Origin: Dyella monticola
GTDB taxonomy: Bacteria > Pseudomonadota > Gammaproteobacteria > Xanthomonadales > Rhodanobacteraceae
Direction: 5' to 3'
NCBI RefSeq assembly: GCF_003363155.1
Contig: NZ_QRBE01000012.1
Coordinates: 62,001 to 126,000 of the forward strand
Length of the DNA: 64,000 nucleotides
Shown here: one piece after another, positions 17,927 to 28,500 of the stretch
Numbering within the stretch: the stretch's first letter is position 1
Layout: the number at the start of each line of letters is the position of its first letter
Position numbers and translations under genes: made by a program
The notes under the pieces: generated by a model
Seen by the model: only the letters and a program-made list of their open reading frames with translations
Database searches by the model: none
Told to the model about the DNA's origin: nothing

Positions 17927-20042
17927 GGGCAACTCCTTGTGCACGGGCAGGTACTTGCATGTACGCGGCAAGCACGGATTGATCGTCCAGCAGCGCCAGG
18001 CGCAGGACGTGCAGATGATTGAGCAACGACCACATGGCCTCATCGCCGTCGATCAGGGCGATGGTGGCGGCGAGAGCATCGCGCGCATAGGCGTAGGTAG
18101 CGGTATCGGGATGCTCGTAAAGCTGAGCGATCGCATCGATGGTTCGTTCGATCGCTTCGCGCACGTCTTCGGGTAGCGGATGGCCAGCCATCTCATCACG
18201 CAGCTCGATCAAAGTGCGTCCTACTTCATGCACGGACAGCGTCCAGCCCACCAGGTTGCGCGACGCCTGACTGCCGCGTTCGGTATACGCAATGATCTGG
18301 CCGAATAGATCATGGTTGACGCTTTCGAAGCGCGCACGCAATCCAGGCAATGGCGCGTCAGCGGCAAGACGCACCTGACGGCGCAAACGATCCAATTGAC
18401 GGCGGCGCAGCCACAAACTGCCGATGGCCGGCGGCACGAGCACAAAGGCTACGCCCGCCGTTGCCAGTCCAACGAGCTCGGCCAGCGCCTCGTTCCAGAA
18501 AAACAAGACGTCATAGCTCATCAGGTTGCGCAACGCGATAGTCAACGTAAAGCCAAGGCCATAACCCACGCCGATACGCGCGGTGATAGGCCACGCCATC
18601 ATCGCCATGCCGATCATCAGGAACGGCACGGAACCCGCCACCAGCAACCCGAAACCGTCCATCAGCGGCAATACGAAGAACTGGCAGAGGAAGCTTGCGC
18701 ACATGCCAAGCAGAAAACCGAACGAGGTGTGCTGTACCCACTGCGAGGGATTGGGCGTGGCGGCAAACAACCCTGCAAATACCGTTGCCAGCAGCATCGC
18801 CGATGCGCCCGACGGCCACGCCGAAAGGATCCAGAACAGGCTCAATGCGCCCATCACGAGCGAGGTGCGCAGCATCGCCAGCCCTGCACCGAGGAAATCA
18901 TTGCCGCGCTCGAAGTGCACGCGCTCGGTTACCGCACCGAAAAGCCTGGGTGCCTGCAGCGCGGATGCCGTTTCCACGTATGCATAAAGTTCATCGACGA
19001 AGCGATCGATTAGCGTGGCACCGGTATCGAAATCAAGCATGTCGTAGGCGGAGATCATTTTCGCGCGCAGCACCGCCCTGCATTGTTTGATCGCCTGCCG
19101 TGCGTTGTCTATCCGCGGCAACAGCGCGCGCGCGGGGGCGCCTGCTTCAAAGGGCGCATCGAGGGCGCCGGCGAGCGGACGGTACAGTTCGATCAGCGCG
19201 TTAGCCGCCATCTCATGCCCCAGGCGCTTGAGGCGGTTGATCAGATGGTGCAAGGTCTGCAGCGTCGTCGAGGTCGACATGAAACGCTGGTTGAGCAGCA
19301 GCATGTGGCCGCTGCGCGCACGCGCCTCCGGGTCTTCAAACACCACCGAGCTACGCAGATCCTCTACGGCCACCGCATCGCGGACGAAACGCAGGTGCGC
19401 ATTTTCGATATCGGCACGAGCCACCTTGCCGCACATCGCACGTTGTACGAACTGGATGAAATTGGTGAACTGCGCGCGGCAGAGGCGGCGCAGATCGTCG
19501 CGAATGCGGCTGGGAAACACCACGTCGCTCACTGCGGCCGAAACGGCCAGGCCCAGCAATACCTCGCTCAGGCGCCATACCGCGGTATTGAATACGTCCA
19601 CCGGACTATTGATCGCCGGCAACGCCACGATCGCCGCTGTATAACCGGACAGCACGAACGCATAGGACTTGAAGTTGCGATACAGCGTGGCGCCGCCAGC
19701 GCACGCACCGATCCACAGCGAAAGCGCAGACAAGAACAACACGCGCTGCTGCGGAAACAGGGCGACGATCATGAACCCCGCCACCGCACCGATGATCGTG
19801 CCGATAGCGCGATAAAAACTCTTGGCCAGCACCATGCCGGTTTGGCGGTTGGCAACGATGACCGTGGTGAGCATCGCCGTCGAAGGCTGAGGTAGCTCCA
19901 AGCGCATGGCCAGCCAGCCGGTGATGTAGAAGGCGAGCAACGACTTGACTACGAATAGCCAGGTGGCGGTTTCCTCACGCAGGCTTGCCGCGATGACATC
20001 GCGCGTTGCGGGTGTCGCTGCCTGCACTTCAGTTACGGACAT
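17916..20042 (-). CDS. FUSC-family (AaeB/fusaric acid resistance-like) efflux pump
   Basis: A 708-aa inner-membrane protein with two blocks of membrane helices (about residues 30-190 and 385-545), each followed by a cytoplasmic helical domain, as in AaeB and fusaric acid resistance proteins. Typical stretches are FYITGWLAMRLELPQPSTAM, NRQTGMVLAKSFYRAIGTI and the second-block FGFLLGMCASFLCQFFVLPL. These pumps export aromatic acids such as p-hydroxybenzoate or fusaric acid. It starts 12 bp after the MarR regulator and forms an operon with DUF1656, HlyD and NodT genes. Substrate is inferred from the family only. Confidence 0.93.
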   Translation of the reverse strand: MSVTEVQAATPATRDVIAASLREETATWLFVVKSLLAFYITGWLAMRLELPQPSTAMLTTVIVANRQTGMVLAKSFYRAIGTIIGAVAGFMIVALFPQQRVLFLSALSLWIGACAGGATLYRNFKSYAFVLSGYTAAIVALPAINSPVDVFNTAVWRLSEVLLGLAVSAAVSDVVFPSRIRDDLRRLCRAQFTNFIQFVQRAMCGKVARADIENAHLRFVRDAVAVEDLRSSVVFEDPEARARSGHMLLLNQRFMSTSTTLQTLHHLINRLKRLGHEMAANALIELYRPLAGALDAPFEAGAPARALLPRIDNARQAIKQCRAVLRAKMISAYDMLDFDTGATLIDRFVDELYAYVETASALQAPRLFGAVTERVHFERGNDFLGAGLAMLRTSLVMGALSLFWILSAWPSGASAMLLATVFAGLFAATPNPSQWVQHTSFGFLLGMCASFLCQFFVLPLMDGFGLLVAGSVPFLMIGMAMMAWPITARIGVGYGLGFTLTIALRNLMSYDVLFFWNEALAELVGLATAGVAFVLVPPAIGSLWLRRRQLDRLRRQVRLAADAPLPGLRARFESVNHDLFGQIIAYTERGSQASRNLVGWTLSVHEVGRTLIELRDEMAGHPLPEDVREAIERTIDAIAQLYEHPDTATYAYARDALAATIALIDGDEAMWSLLNHLHVLRLALLDDQSVLAAYMQVPARAQGVAHAT

Positions 20043-20054
20043 GACGACCCCAGC

Positions 20055-20546
20055 TTAGTCTGCCAATCCGCTCAAGAACTTCTTCAACAGCTTTTCGAGC
20101 TGGCTTTGCTCGGAAACCGTCAGGTGACGCCCCTGCTTGGCCAGCAACGTACAGATATCCGGAAGAAGACTTTCGAGCAACGCTTGTCCTTGCGACGTCA
20201 AGCTCAATTCGATCTTGCGACGATCGTCCGCGCTACCGCTGCGGGCGATCAGACCTTTTTCGCACAGCTCGTTGGTCAGTCTGGTGATGTTGGCCGATTT
20301 CTCGCCCGCCGCATCGGCCAGCTCCGACGGCGACATCGTACCGCTCGCTGAGCCGTAGAGCATCATCAGCAGGTTGTATTGCGGATGATTGAGGCCGTAA
20401 GGCTTGAGCGTAAGGTTTGCATCGTCGTGTAGCAGCTTGTGGATGTGCTTGATCAGCCGCACGAGGGTGGCTGGACGGCGAGGAAAATCAGGATAACGGC
20501 GGCATGTGACCGCCAGACGTTGCTCGGTCGAGGCGAAATCGCTCAT
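20055..20546 (-). CDS. MarR-family transcriptional regulator
   Basis: A 163-aa winged-helix regulator. The DNA-binding core is recognisable in GLNHPQYNLLMMLYGS, MSPSELADAAGEKSANITRL and the wing GLIARSGSADDRRKIELSLT (the D-D-R-R signature of MarR wings). It is the first gene of the efflux operon. A perfect AT-rich palindrome just upstream is a strong candidate operator, so autorepression relieved by an aromatic acid ligand is likely, as for other MarR-controlled efflux systems. Confidence 0.95.
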   Translation of the reverse strand: MSDFASTEQRLAVTCRRYPDFPRRPATLVRLIKHIHKLLHDDANLTLKPYGLNHPQYNLLMMLYGSASGTMSPSELADAAGEKSANITRLTNELCEKGLIARSGSADDRRKIELSLTSQGQALLESLLPDICTLLAKQGRHLTVSEQSQLEKLLKKFLSGLAD

Positions 20547-20567
20547 CGGTGGGGCCCGCGCGTATCA

Positions 20568-20594
20568 TACATTTATATATATTATATAAATGTA
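20568..20594. promoter_or_regulatory. 27-bp perfect palindrome, probable MarR operator
   Basis: TACATTTATATA and its exact reverse complement are separated by TAT, centred 35 bp upstream of the MarR start. It is far more AT-rich than its surroundings and probably overlaps the promoter. Length and symmetry fit a MarR dimer site; binding is inferred. Confidence 0.75.
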
Positions 20595-20686
20595 CTATTT
20601 TTGCAAACGCGCAGCAGCCGCAAAGCCACGGCCCGCCAGCTCTGCAAGCACTCTAGCCAGATTTGGAGTCGCCAACCCGTTCGGGC

Positions 20687-21679
20687 TTACGCGGTGGACG
20701 GCTCCCGCGCCTGCATAGCTACCTCGAACGCACGTTTGCGGGCCGCGTGATCAAAAACGTTCGAGGTAATCATCAGCTCATCCGGATGATGACGATCGAT
20801 GAAGGCGGCCAGGCCATGGCGCACGGTGTCGGGCGCACCCACGACGGCGCAGGCCAAGGCGCGATCCACCATGGCCTTTTCGGCGGGCGTCCACCAGCTT
20901 TCGATGTCCTCGATCGGCGGCGGGATCAGGCCCGGGCGCCCGCGTCGCAGATTGACGAAGCTCTGCTGCTGCGTGGTGAACAGCCGCCGCGCGTCGTCAT
21001 CGGTCTGACCGGCAACCACGTTGACGCCGAGCATGGCATGCGGCTTGTCCAGGCGCGCGGACGGCCTGAAATCGCGCCGATAAAGAGCAAGGGCTTCATC
21101 CATCGCATCCGGCGCGAAGTGCGAGGCAAAGGCGAACGGAAGGCCGAACGCAGCGGCAAGCTGGGCACTGAAAAGGCTCGAGCCCAGCAACCACACCGGC
21201 ACATCCACACCCGCGCCCGGCACTGCACGGACCACCTGTCCCGGCACGGCAGGCTCGAAGAAGGCAAGCAGCTCCTGCACATCATTCGGGAACGTCTCGG
21301 CCGCCTCGTAGTAGCGGCGCAACGCACGTGCAGTGGCTTGATCGGTGCCCGGCGCGCGGCCCAGTCCCAAGTCGATACGCCCTGGATACAGCGATGCGAG
21401 CGTGCCGAACTGCTCGGCCACCTGCAGCGGCGCATGGTTGGGTAACATGATGCCGCCTGCCCCTACCCTGATGCGCGACGTGCCACCGGCCACATGCCCG
21501 ATCAGCACGGCCGTCGCAGCGCTGGCGATCCCTGGCATGTTGTGGTGCTCGGCCAGCCAGTAGCGCGTGTAGCCTAGCTGCTCGGCCCAGCGCGCCAGAT
21601 CCAGCGTGTTGGCGAAAGCCTGTACAGGGGTGCTGCCTTCGGTGACGGGCGCCAGATCAAGTACGGAAAACGGAATCAT
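20687..21679 (-). CDS. LLM-class flavin-dependent oxidoreductase (luciferase-like)
   Basis: A 330-aa bacterial-luciferase-like monooxygenase, TIM-barrel, using reduced FMN. Visible are [14 protein letters not shown] at the N-terminus, [39 protein letters not shown], and the flavin-contacting [14 protein letters not shown], matching the MsnO8-type group. Substrate and pathway are not evident. It lies on the same strand as the cupin gene (70 bp apart) but 140 bp from the MarR operon, so it may be cotranscribed with the former. Confidence 0.92.
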   Translation of the reverse strand: MIPFSVLDLAPVTEGSTPVQAFANTLDLARWAEQLGYTRYWLAEHHNMPGIASAATAVLIGHVAGGTSRIRVGAGGIMLPNHAPLQVAEQFGTLASLYPGRIDLGLGRAPGTDQATARALRRYYEAAETFPNDVQELLAFFEPAVPGQVVRAVPGAGVDVPVWLLGSSLFSAQLAAAFGLPFAFASHFAPDAMDEALALYRRDFRPSARLDKPHAMLGVNVVAGQTDDDARRLFTTQQQSFVNLRRGRPGLIPPPIEDIESWWTPAEKAMVDRALACAVVGAPDTVRHGLAAFIDRHHPDELMITSNVFDHAARKRAFEVAMQAREPSTA

Positions 21680-21749
21680 GGGAGGACCTCGATAACGAAG
21701 CCCTAAATGTGGGGGTCGTTGAGCGTAAAGCCAGAGCGCCGCGCGATAC

Positions 21750-22772
21750 TCAGAAAGCCTGCTGCTGCGGATACTCTGCGGTGAAATCGTTATCCCACAG
21801 GAAGTTGGTGAACGACACCGTGGCCGACACCTCCAGGCCTTCCACGAAGTGCCAGCAACCGACTGGCAAAAACAGCACTTCGCCTGGATTCAACGTACAG
21901 GAAAGCACCTGCACATCGGTCATGTGAGGGTAGCGCTGCAGGTCGATCTGCCGCCCATCCACGTGCGTAAAGCAATGCTCATGGTTGTAGACATGCGCGA
22001 TTTCGCAGGCCTGCATCAGCAGGATGCGCTTGCGACCCATCACCTGCGCCATGAAATTGTTGGTGAGATCGTGGTGGAACGGCGTAATGGTGCCGGCCGG
22101 GCCAAACCACAGAAAACCTTGTGTGGGCCCGTTGCCATTCAAATACGCGGGAAGCTGCACGATGTCCTGCCACAGTTCGGCCAAGGCCGTGCAGTTCTTT
22201 CCCTCGTTGTACGCCGTCATGTAGAAATCGTTGCTACAACCGGCGCTGCGCACCATGTCCACGTAATCACCGAATAGCATCGTTTTACGATGCGCGGTCT
22301 TACGCAATTCATACTGCGCATCGGTGTCGCGTCCGAATTGAATTTCCACTTCGCGATCGCCGCAGCGCTGCTTGAAGTAATCGAAGCCCCATTTGTTCAT
22401 GGCGGGCCAATCGTCCATCATGCCGGTGATGATCACCGGCCGGCCCGCGGTGTAATACGCATCGAGAAATTCTTCGCGTGACAACATGTGCCGACGCGGA
22501 ACGTTCGCGTCGCGCAGCCGGTTCATGTGTCGCTGCGTTTCCAGCACCCAATCGTGCTTGGCGATTCGATTGCGCAGACGCTGCGCGCCCAGAAGATAAG
22601 GGCTGGTCATGGCCTGCTGCAGCTCCGCCACGGATTCCTCGTGCGGAATGCCCGCCTGCAGCATCTGCATGTAGATGCTTTGCGGTGCAGCTTCCAATAA
22701 AAGGTTTTCTGCAATCCAGCGGCGCCACTCGTTGTCGACATGGACCACCGGCCGTAACTCGACGTTCGCCAT
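21750..22772 (-). CDS. cupin-like (JmjC-type) domain protein
   Basis: A 340-aa protein with an N-terminal helical part and a C-terminal JmjC-like cupin. The fold start [23 protein letters not shown] is typical of Cupin_8 proteins; the iron-site residues appear as [17 protein letters not shown] (HxD) with a distal His in [20 protein letters not shown]. Such proteins are Fe(II)/2-oxoglutarate oxygenases, often protein hydroxylases. GAGGGG ahead of the ATG fixes the start; a longer open frame upstream lacks similarity. Target unknown. A perfect inverted repeat lies 131 bp upstream. Confidence 0.88.
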   Translation of the reverse strand: MANVELRPVVHVDNEWRRWIAENLLLEAAPQSIYMQMLQAGIPHEESVAELQQAMTSPYLLGAQRLRNRIAKHDWVLETQRHMNRLRDANVPRRHMLSREEFLDAYYTAGRPVIITGMMDDWPAMNKWGFDYFKQRCGDREVEIQFGRDTDAQYELRKTAHRKTMLFGDYVDMVRSAGCSNDFYMTAYNEGKNCTALAELWQDIVQLPAYLNGNGPTQGFLWFGPAGTITPFHHDLTNNFMAQVMGRKRILLMQACEIAHVYNHEHCFTHVDGRQIDLQRYPHMTDVQVLSCTLNPGEVLFLPVGCWHFVEGLEVSATVSFTNFLWDNDFTAEYPQQQAF

Positions 22773-23074
22773 GACATCCCCTCGCGCGTTGCCCGGCAGC
22801 GGTATCGGCAGCGAGCCTAGCGCAGCCGCCTGGGCGATAACGCCGATTGTGTCGCCGAAATGACAACGTTGGCAACTGCGGTTTTCCAGGCATCTGTACT
22901 GCACCTGTCACCCCGTTGACAGGTCATCGACCCCACCCGTAAAAAAGTGGTTTTCCAGCATCGTTTACGTCCAGGGGAAAACCATCATGCCCTCCGCCGC
23001 AGAAGGCACTGGGCCCGGGCGTTCACCGGGGCGACGGTCATCCAGCATGAGCACGCCCATGCGCCCGTCAGGTA
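22773..23074. other. 302-bp intergenic region between cupin and phosphoglucomutase genes
   Basis: No gene seen. It should hold the promoter of the cupin gene and the 3' end of the phosphoglucomutase transcript. The only marked structure is the inverted repeat listed separately; no T-rich terminator is evident. Confidence 0.5.
22903..22924. promoter_or_regulatory. inverted repeat ACCTGTCA-N6-TGACAGGT
   Basis: Eight-base perfect arms flank CCCCGT. The 22-bp symmetry with one-helical-turn arms suits a dimeric repressor site in the promoter region of the cupin gene, although a small RNA hairpin is equally possible. No cognate regulator is adjacent. Confidence 0.45.
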
Positions 23075-24724
23075 TCACTCCGCCAACGCCGCATCCACGA
23101 TGCTTTGCGCTTCGCGCAGGATTTCTTTCAAATGCGCATCGCTACGGAAGCTTTCACCGTAAATCTTGTAGATCTCCTCGGTGCCCGACGGACGCGCGGC
23201 AAACCAACCGCTTTGCGCCATCACCTTGATGCCTCCGATCGGCGCGTTGTTACCGGGCGCGCGGTCCAGCACCTGTTCGATTTTCTCGCCGGCAAGCTCG
23301 CTGCTCTGCAATTGCTGCGGCGAAAGCTTGGCCAGTTTGGCTTTCTGTTGCGCGTTCGCCACCGCGTCCACACGGCTGGTATACGGCTTGCCGAGTGCCT
23401 CGGTCAGCTCAACGTAGAGCTCGCCTGGATCTTTGCCCATGCGAGCGGTCATCTCCGCGGCAAGCAGCGAGGGCACAATACCGTCCTTGTCGGTGGTCCA
23501 CACCTGCCCATCGTGGCGAAGCATGGACGCGCCCGCGCTTTCCTCGCAGCCGAAACCCAGCGAGCCATCGAACAAGCCATCGGCAAACCATTTGAAACCG
23601 ACCGGCACTTCGTAAAGCCGGCGGCCAAGGCGCTCGGTTACGCGATCGATCATCGAACTGCTTACCACGGTCTTGCCGACGCTGGCCTTGTCGCCCCATT
23701 GCGGACGATGACGGAACAGGTAATCCACCATCACCGACAGATAATGATTGGCTGGCATCAGACCCGCACTGCGTGAGACCACGCCATGACGATCGTGATC
23801 GGTATCGCAGGCGAACGCGACGTCGTAGCGATCCTTCAGGCCGATCAGCCGCTGCATGGCGTACGGCGAGGATGGATCCATGCGGATCTTGCCGTCCCAA
23901 TCCACCGTCATGAAACGGAAGGTGGGGTCGACCGTATCGCTGACGACCGCAAGGTCTATGCCGTAGCGCTGAGCAATCGGCTTCCAGTAGTGCACACCCG
24001 CGCCGCCGAGCGGATCGACCGCCATGCGTACGCCAGCGTTGCGAATCACGTCGAAATCGATGATGTTTTTCAGATCATCGACGTAGCGCGTAAGGTAATC
24101 ATGCTCCTGCACCAGGCTGGAGCGCCTGGCTTGCCGGTAGCTCAGGCGCTTGACGCCATCGAGCTTGCTTTCGAGCAAGGCATTGGCGCGCTGCTGGATC
24201 CAGCTCGTCACATCGGTTTCGGCGGGGCCGCCGTTCGGCGGGTTGTATTTGAAACCGCCGTCGCTCGGCGGATTGTGCGAGGGCGTGACCACGATGCCAT
24301 CGGCGCGTCCATCCAGCCGGCGACGGTTGTAGACCAGGATGGCGTGCGAAACGGCCGGTGTGGGCGTGTATTCGTCACCGGCGGAAATCGCCACGGTGAC
24401 CTCATTGGCGACCAGCACCTCCAGTGCGCTTTCGAAGGCGGGCTTGGACAATGCATGCGTGTCGATGCCGATAAACAGCGGACCGCTGATACCCTTCTGG
24501 CGACGGTAGTCGCAGATGGCCTGCGTGATGGCCAGTACATGCCATTCGTTGAAGCTGCGATCGAACGAAGAGCCACGATGTCCGGACGTACCAAAGCCTA
24601 CGCGTTGCGTGGATTCGGCCGGGTCCGGGCGGAGCGCGGTGTAGGCGTCCAGCAGCTTGGGCACATCCACCAGCATGGTTTCAGGAGCAGGCTTTCCAGC
24701 GCGCGGATCAACGTTCGGGTTCAC
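23075..24724 (-). CDS. pgm: phosphoglucomutase (alpha-D-glucose-specific)
   Basis: Interconverts glucose-6-phosphate and glucose-1-phosphate through a phosphoserine enzyme, feeding UDP-glucose synthesis. Visible are TSGHRGSSFDRSF, the active-site loop VVTPSHNPPSDGGFKY (phosphoserine), the metal loop CDTDHDRHGVVSRS, the sugar-binding FGCEESAGASML, and the phosphate-binding RPSGTEEIYKIY. A GTG start giving VNPNVDPRAGKPA is chosen because AAGGA lies nine bases ahead and the resulting 549 aa match the family (E. coli Pgm 546); an ATG 15 codons upstream is possible. Downstream of the glucan synthase and HAD genes on the same strand, consistent with a shared role in glucan supply. Confidence 0.95.
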   Translation of the reverse strand: MNPNVDPRAGKPAPETMLVDVPKLLDAYTALRPDPAESTQRVGFGTSGHRGSSFDRSFNEWHVLAITQAICDYRRQKGISGPLFIGIDTHALSKPAFESALEVLVANEVTVAISAGDEYTPTPAVSHAILVYNRRRLDGRADGIVVTPSHNPPSDGGFKYNPPNGGPAETDVTSWIQQRANALLESKLDGVKRLSYRQARRSSLVQEHDYLTRYVDDLKNIIDFDVIRNAGVRMAVDPLGGAGVHYWKPIAQRYGIDLAVVSDTVDPTFRFMTVDWDGKIRMDPSSPYAMQRLIGLKDRYDVAFACDTDHDRHGVVSRSAGLMPANHYLSVMVDYLFRHRPQWGDKASVGKTVVSSSMIDRVTERLGRRLYEVPVGFKWFADGLFDGSLGFGCEESAGASMLRHDGQVWTTDKDGIVPSLLAAEMTARMGKDPGELYVELTEALGKPYTSRVDAVANAQQKAKLAKLSPQQLQSSELAGEKIEQVLDRAPGNNAPIGGIKVMAQSGWFAARPSGTEEIYKIYGESFRSDAHLKEILREAQSIVDAALAE

Positions 24725-24854
24725 GTGCAAAGGTCCTTGTAGTGAGCGCAGGAGGTGGCACGGCAACACTCCACCCTGCCTGCTGGCAGCAACGAATTAT
24801 CGGCGATGGCATATCAACCCTTTGTGGGCACGCGCCGTGCCGGTCGCCGGGGAT

Positions 24855-25541
24855 TCAGGCCGCGGCCTGCACCAGGCCAGCCGCCAGGGCCGGCAGCTCG
24901 CCAATGGTTTCAATGGTGCAGTCCGGCGCGGGCTGGATCTGGCTCATATCGGCCCGCGCGGCATAGTGCCCCTGGCGCACGAACACGGTGGTCAGCCGGT
25001 CGCCAAGCTTGAGTTTGGCCTTGGCCAGCAGGTTGGGCTTGTCATCGACCATCACATAGTGCGAAGCCGGGTACCGGGCCTGCATCGCTTCCAGCGCGAG
25101 TTCTTTGTGAACGAAGATCAGCACTTCGCCGCGCACGGCGGCACGGATACCGGCACGTTCGATTTTGTGCGGCTGAAACACGCTGTCACCATCGGAAAGG
25201 ATCACGGCGCGCCCAAGTTCATTGAGCTGCTCGATCGCCTGCAGCGCCCCGGGGTACAGCCAATGCTCGAAGGGATAATCGAGCAGCCAGTACGCCATCG
25301 TGAAAACACCGGGACGCGTGTCGTTCTCCTGACGAAAGCGCTGCAGCGCACCGAGGTAATCGGCGTAGCCTTCGGAGGTCCTGAGTTCCTCATAGATAGC
25401 CCAGTAGCGGTCGCACTCCTGCTGCCCAAACTCACGCACCAGGTGCGCGCGCAGGTCGTCGCCGAAACGGTCGTTGTCGAGCAAGGTGTTGTCGACATCC
25501 AGCAAAAAAATGTAAGAAGCGTTTGTTTTGTTCTGGCTCAC
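24855..25541 (-). CDS. HAD-superfamily hydrolase
   Basis: A 228-aa HAD phosphatase-like protein. Motif I is FLLDVDNTLLDND, motif II is AVILSDGDSVFQ (Ser), motif III Lys lies near VHKEL, and motif IV is YVMVDDKPNLL. The cap insertion between motifs I and II is helical (C1 type), as in phosphoglycolate/beta-phosphoglucomutase-like members. The GTG start overlaps the stop of the cyclic glucan synthase (GTGA), so the two are translationally coupled. A sugar-phosphate substrate is plausible from context (phosphoglucomutase lies 130 bp downstream) but unproven. Confidence 0.9.
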   Translation of the reverse strand: MSQNKTNASYIFLLDVDNTLLDNDRFGDDLRAHLVREFGQQECDRYWAIYEELRTSEGYADYLGALQRFRQENDTRPGVFTMAYWLLDYPFEHWLYPGALQAIEQLNELGRAVILSDGDSVFQPHKIERAGIRAAVRGEVLIFVHKELALEAMQARYPASHYVMVDDKPNLLAKAKLKLGDRLTTVFVRQGHYAARADMSQIQPAPDCTIETIGELPALAAGLVQAAA

Positions 25542-28500
25542 AGATAAACATCCACGTGGTGCTCGCCGCCATCGTCGATCAGCGGCAATCGGTCGCCGTC
25601 CACCGGCTTGCCGTTCAACAGGATGCGACGCGATCCTGCTTGAGCGGCCGGCGCATGCACCACGATCTGGTAATCGGTCTCGCGATGCCGGTAGCTGAGG
25701 CGGTAGTCCGTCCAGTCTGGCGGAAGCACAGGCTGGATGTACAGGCTTTCGCCTTCCACGCGCAGCCCGAGCAGCGATTCCAGGATGAGCCGATACATCC
25801 AGCCCGCCGAGCCGGTGTACCACGTCCATCCGCCGCGCCCCTGATGCGCGCCGCCGTAGTAAATGTCGGCGGCAACCACGTAGGGCTCAACTTTGTACGT
25901 GTCGATGCGCTCGCCAGCACCGTGGTTGATCGGGCTGATCATGTGCAGCAGTTCCCATGCCCGTCGCGCATCGCCCATGGCGGCAAAGGCCATCGTTGCC
26001 CATATCGCAGCGTGGGTGTATTGGCCGCCGTTTTCACGCACACCCGGAACATAGCCTTTGATATAGCCAGGATCCATTGACGCATGATCAAACGGTGGAT
26101 CGAGCAATTGGATGATGCCCGCGTCGCGCTTCACCAAGTGCTTGTCCAGCGATTCCATGGCCTGGTGGTAACGCTCTTGCGGGGCCCCTCCTGACAACAC
26201 CGACCAGCTCTGCGCGATGGAATCGATGCGGCATTCTTCGTTCTGCGTGGAGCCCAGGGGCGTACCATCGTCGAAATACGCGCGCCGGTACCATGCACCG
26301 TCCCACGCATGCTCCTGAAGGTTAGCGGCCAGCTTGCCCGCTTCGTCTTCGCAACGTGCGGCGAAGGCTTCGTCCTGATGGCGACGCGCGGTCAGCGCAA
26401 ACGAGGTCAGCACTTCGTACAGGAAGAAGCCCAGCCAGACACTTTCTCCGGTACCCTTTTCGCCAACCTTGTTCATGCCGTCGTTCCAGTCGCCGGTGCC
26501 GATCAAGGGCAATCCGTGCGGACCGCGCGCAGCAATGCCGCGTTCGATCGCACGCACGCAATGTTCGTAGAGCGTGGCGCTCTGTTGTGAACGCACGGGT
26601 AAATCGTAATAAGACTCCTCATCGGATCGAAGCGGACGGCCCTCGATAAAGCCCATGCGTTCGTCCATCACGCCCGTGTCGTGCGTGGTATGCACATAGC
26701 GGCTCAGTGCCAGCGGTAGCCACAGGTAATCATCGGAACAATGCGTACGCACACCGCGGTCGGATGGTGGATGCCACCAGTGCTGCACATCGCCCTCCAC
26801 GAACTGGTGCGCAGCGGACAACAGCAAATGCTGGCGCGCGCTGTAGGGGCTGGCGTGCACCATCGCCATTGAATCCTGCAGTTGATCACGAAAACCAAAA
26901 GCGCCGCCGGATTGGTAATAACCGCTGCGCCCCCAGAAGCGTGCCGCAATCACCTGATACATCAGCCAGCCATTCGCCAGCGCGTTCACTTGAGGGTCCG
27001 GCGTAGTCACCTGCACTTTGCCAAGCGTCCAGCGCCAGTGCATGCGCACTTCTTCCAGCGCCGCCGTGGCGGCGTTCGATCCGCGCATGCGTTGCGCCAG
27101 ATCGCTGGCACCCTTGGCATCACGCGCCGCACCCAGACGGAACACCACTTCGCGCGTTTCATCCCTGCCAAGCTCGAACGGCACCTGGATGGCGGCGCAT
27201 GGATCGAGCCCCGCCCCGATGCGTCCGGAAAGACCCGTGCGCCCCATCGCGGCGGGCGTGCGTGGACTGCCGTTGCGCCCAAGGAACTCCATGCGGTCAC
27301 ACGTCACGCTGCGGGTAGTGGCATCGGTATCGAAGAAAGCCACGCGGCCTGGAAATTCCGTGTTGTAGGCATTGCGCGCCAGCAAGGCGCCGGTCACAGG
27401 GTCCGACTCGGACACGATATGCATCGCGTACTTGTTACGCATATCACCAAGCACCCATTCCACATAACCGGTGGCAGATAGACGACGCGCCCGGCCTGAA
27501 CGGTTATGCACGCGCAACACCCAGAATTTGATCGGCACATGCAAAGCCACATACATCCACAGTTCTGTGCGGATGCCGTCTTCGACATGTTCGAACACCG
27601 AATAGCCAAAGCCATGGCGTGTGACATAGGCACCCTTGCCACGATGCGGCAGCGGTGTGGGCGACCAATAGCGCCCGCTTTCCTCGTCACGCAGATAGAT
27701 CGCTTCGCCGCAACTGTCGCTGATCGGGTCGTTGTGCCACGGCGTCAAGCGGAATTCGTGCGAGTTTTCGCTCCACGTATAGGCGCTGCCGGACTCGGAA
27801 ACCACACAACCGAAATCAGGGTTTGCCAGTACGTTGGCCCATGGTGCCGGTGTCGGCCGCCCAGCGCGCAGGAGGATGACGTATTCGCTCAGATCACGCG
27901 AGAAACCACCATAGCGATTGGTCAGCTGCAGCGTATCGAGCAACGCTTGGGTCGTATCCACGGCCGTTGTTTGCTCAAGTGCTGCCAACTGGTTGATCGC
28001 CAACGCCGGCAGTTGCGATTCCACGCGCCGGCGCTCGATCTGTTCGGCCAGCGTGCCGCGGCTGTCGTACAGCACAATACGCGCCACCGACTGCACCAGC
28101 ACACGGTCTTCGGCCGACAACTGCTGCGACGGCCGCACGAAAATGCCACCGGGGCGGTCGATCAGATTCGCCTCTGTGCCGGAAGCAATCAAGCCCAGGA
28201 TGAGGTCCTGCAATTCCTGTCGATAACCGGCCTGGTCCTCATTCCAGATCACCAGGTCCACAGCAAGACCTTTCATGCGCCAATACGCGTGCGCCTGTAC
28301 CAGCTGCCGCACGAGTTCAATGTTGGCAATGTCGCCGATGCGCAGCAGCACGATCGGCAGATCGCCCGAGATGGCCTGCCCCCACAAGCCCGATTGGCCA
28401 CGTCGATTGGCTTGCAGCACACTCGCTTCGGCACGCAGCAAGGTGTTGGCATAAAGAATGGACGCAGCCATGCGTTCGTACAAACGGGCGTCCAGGTGCG

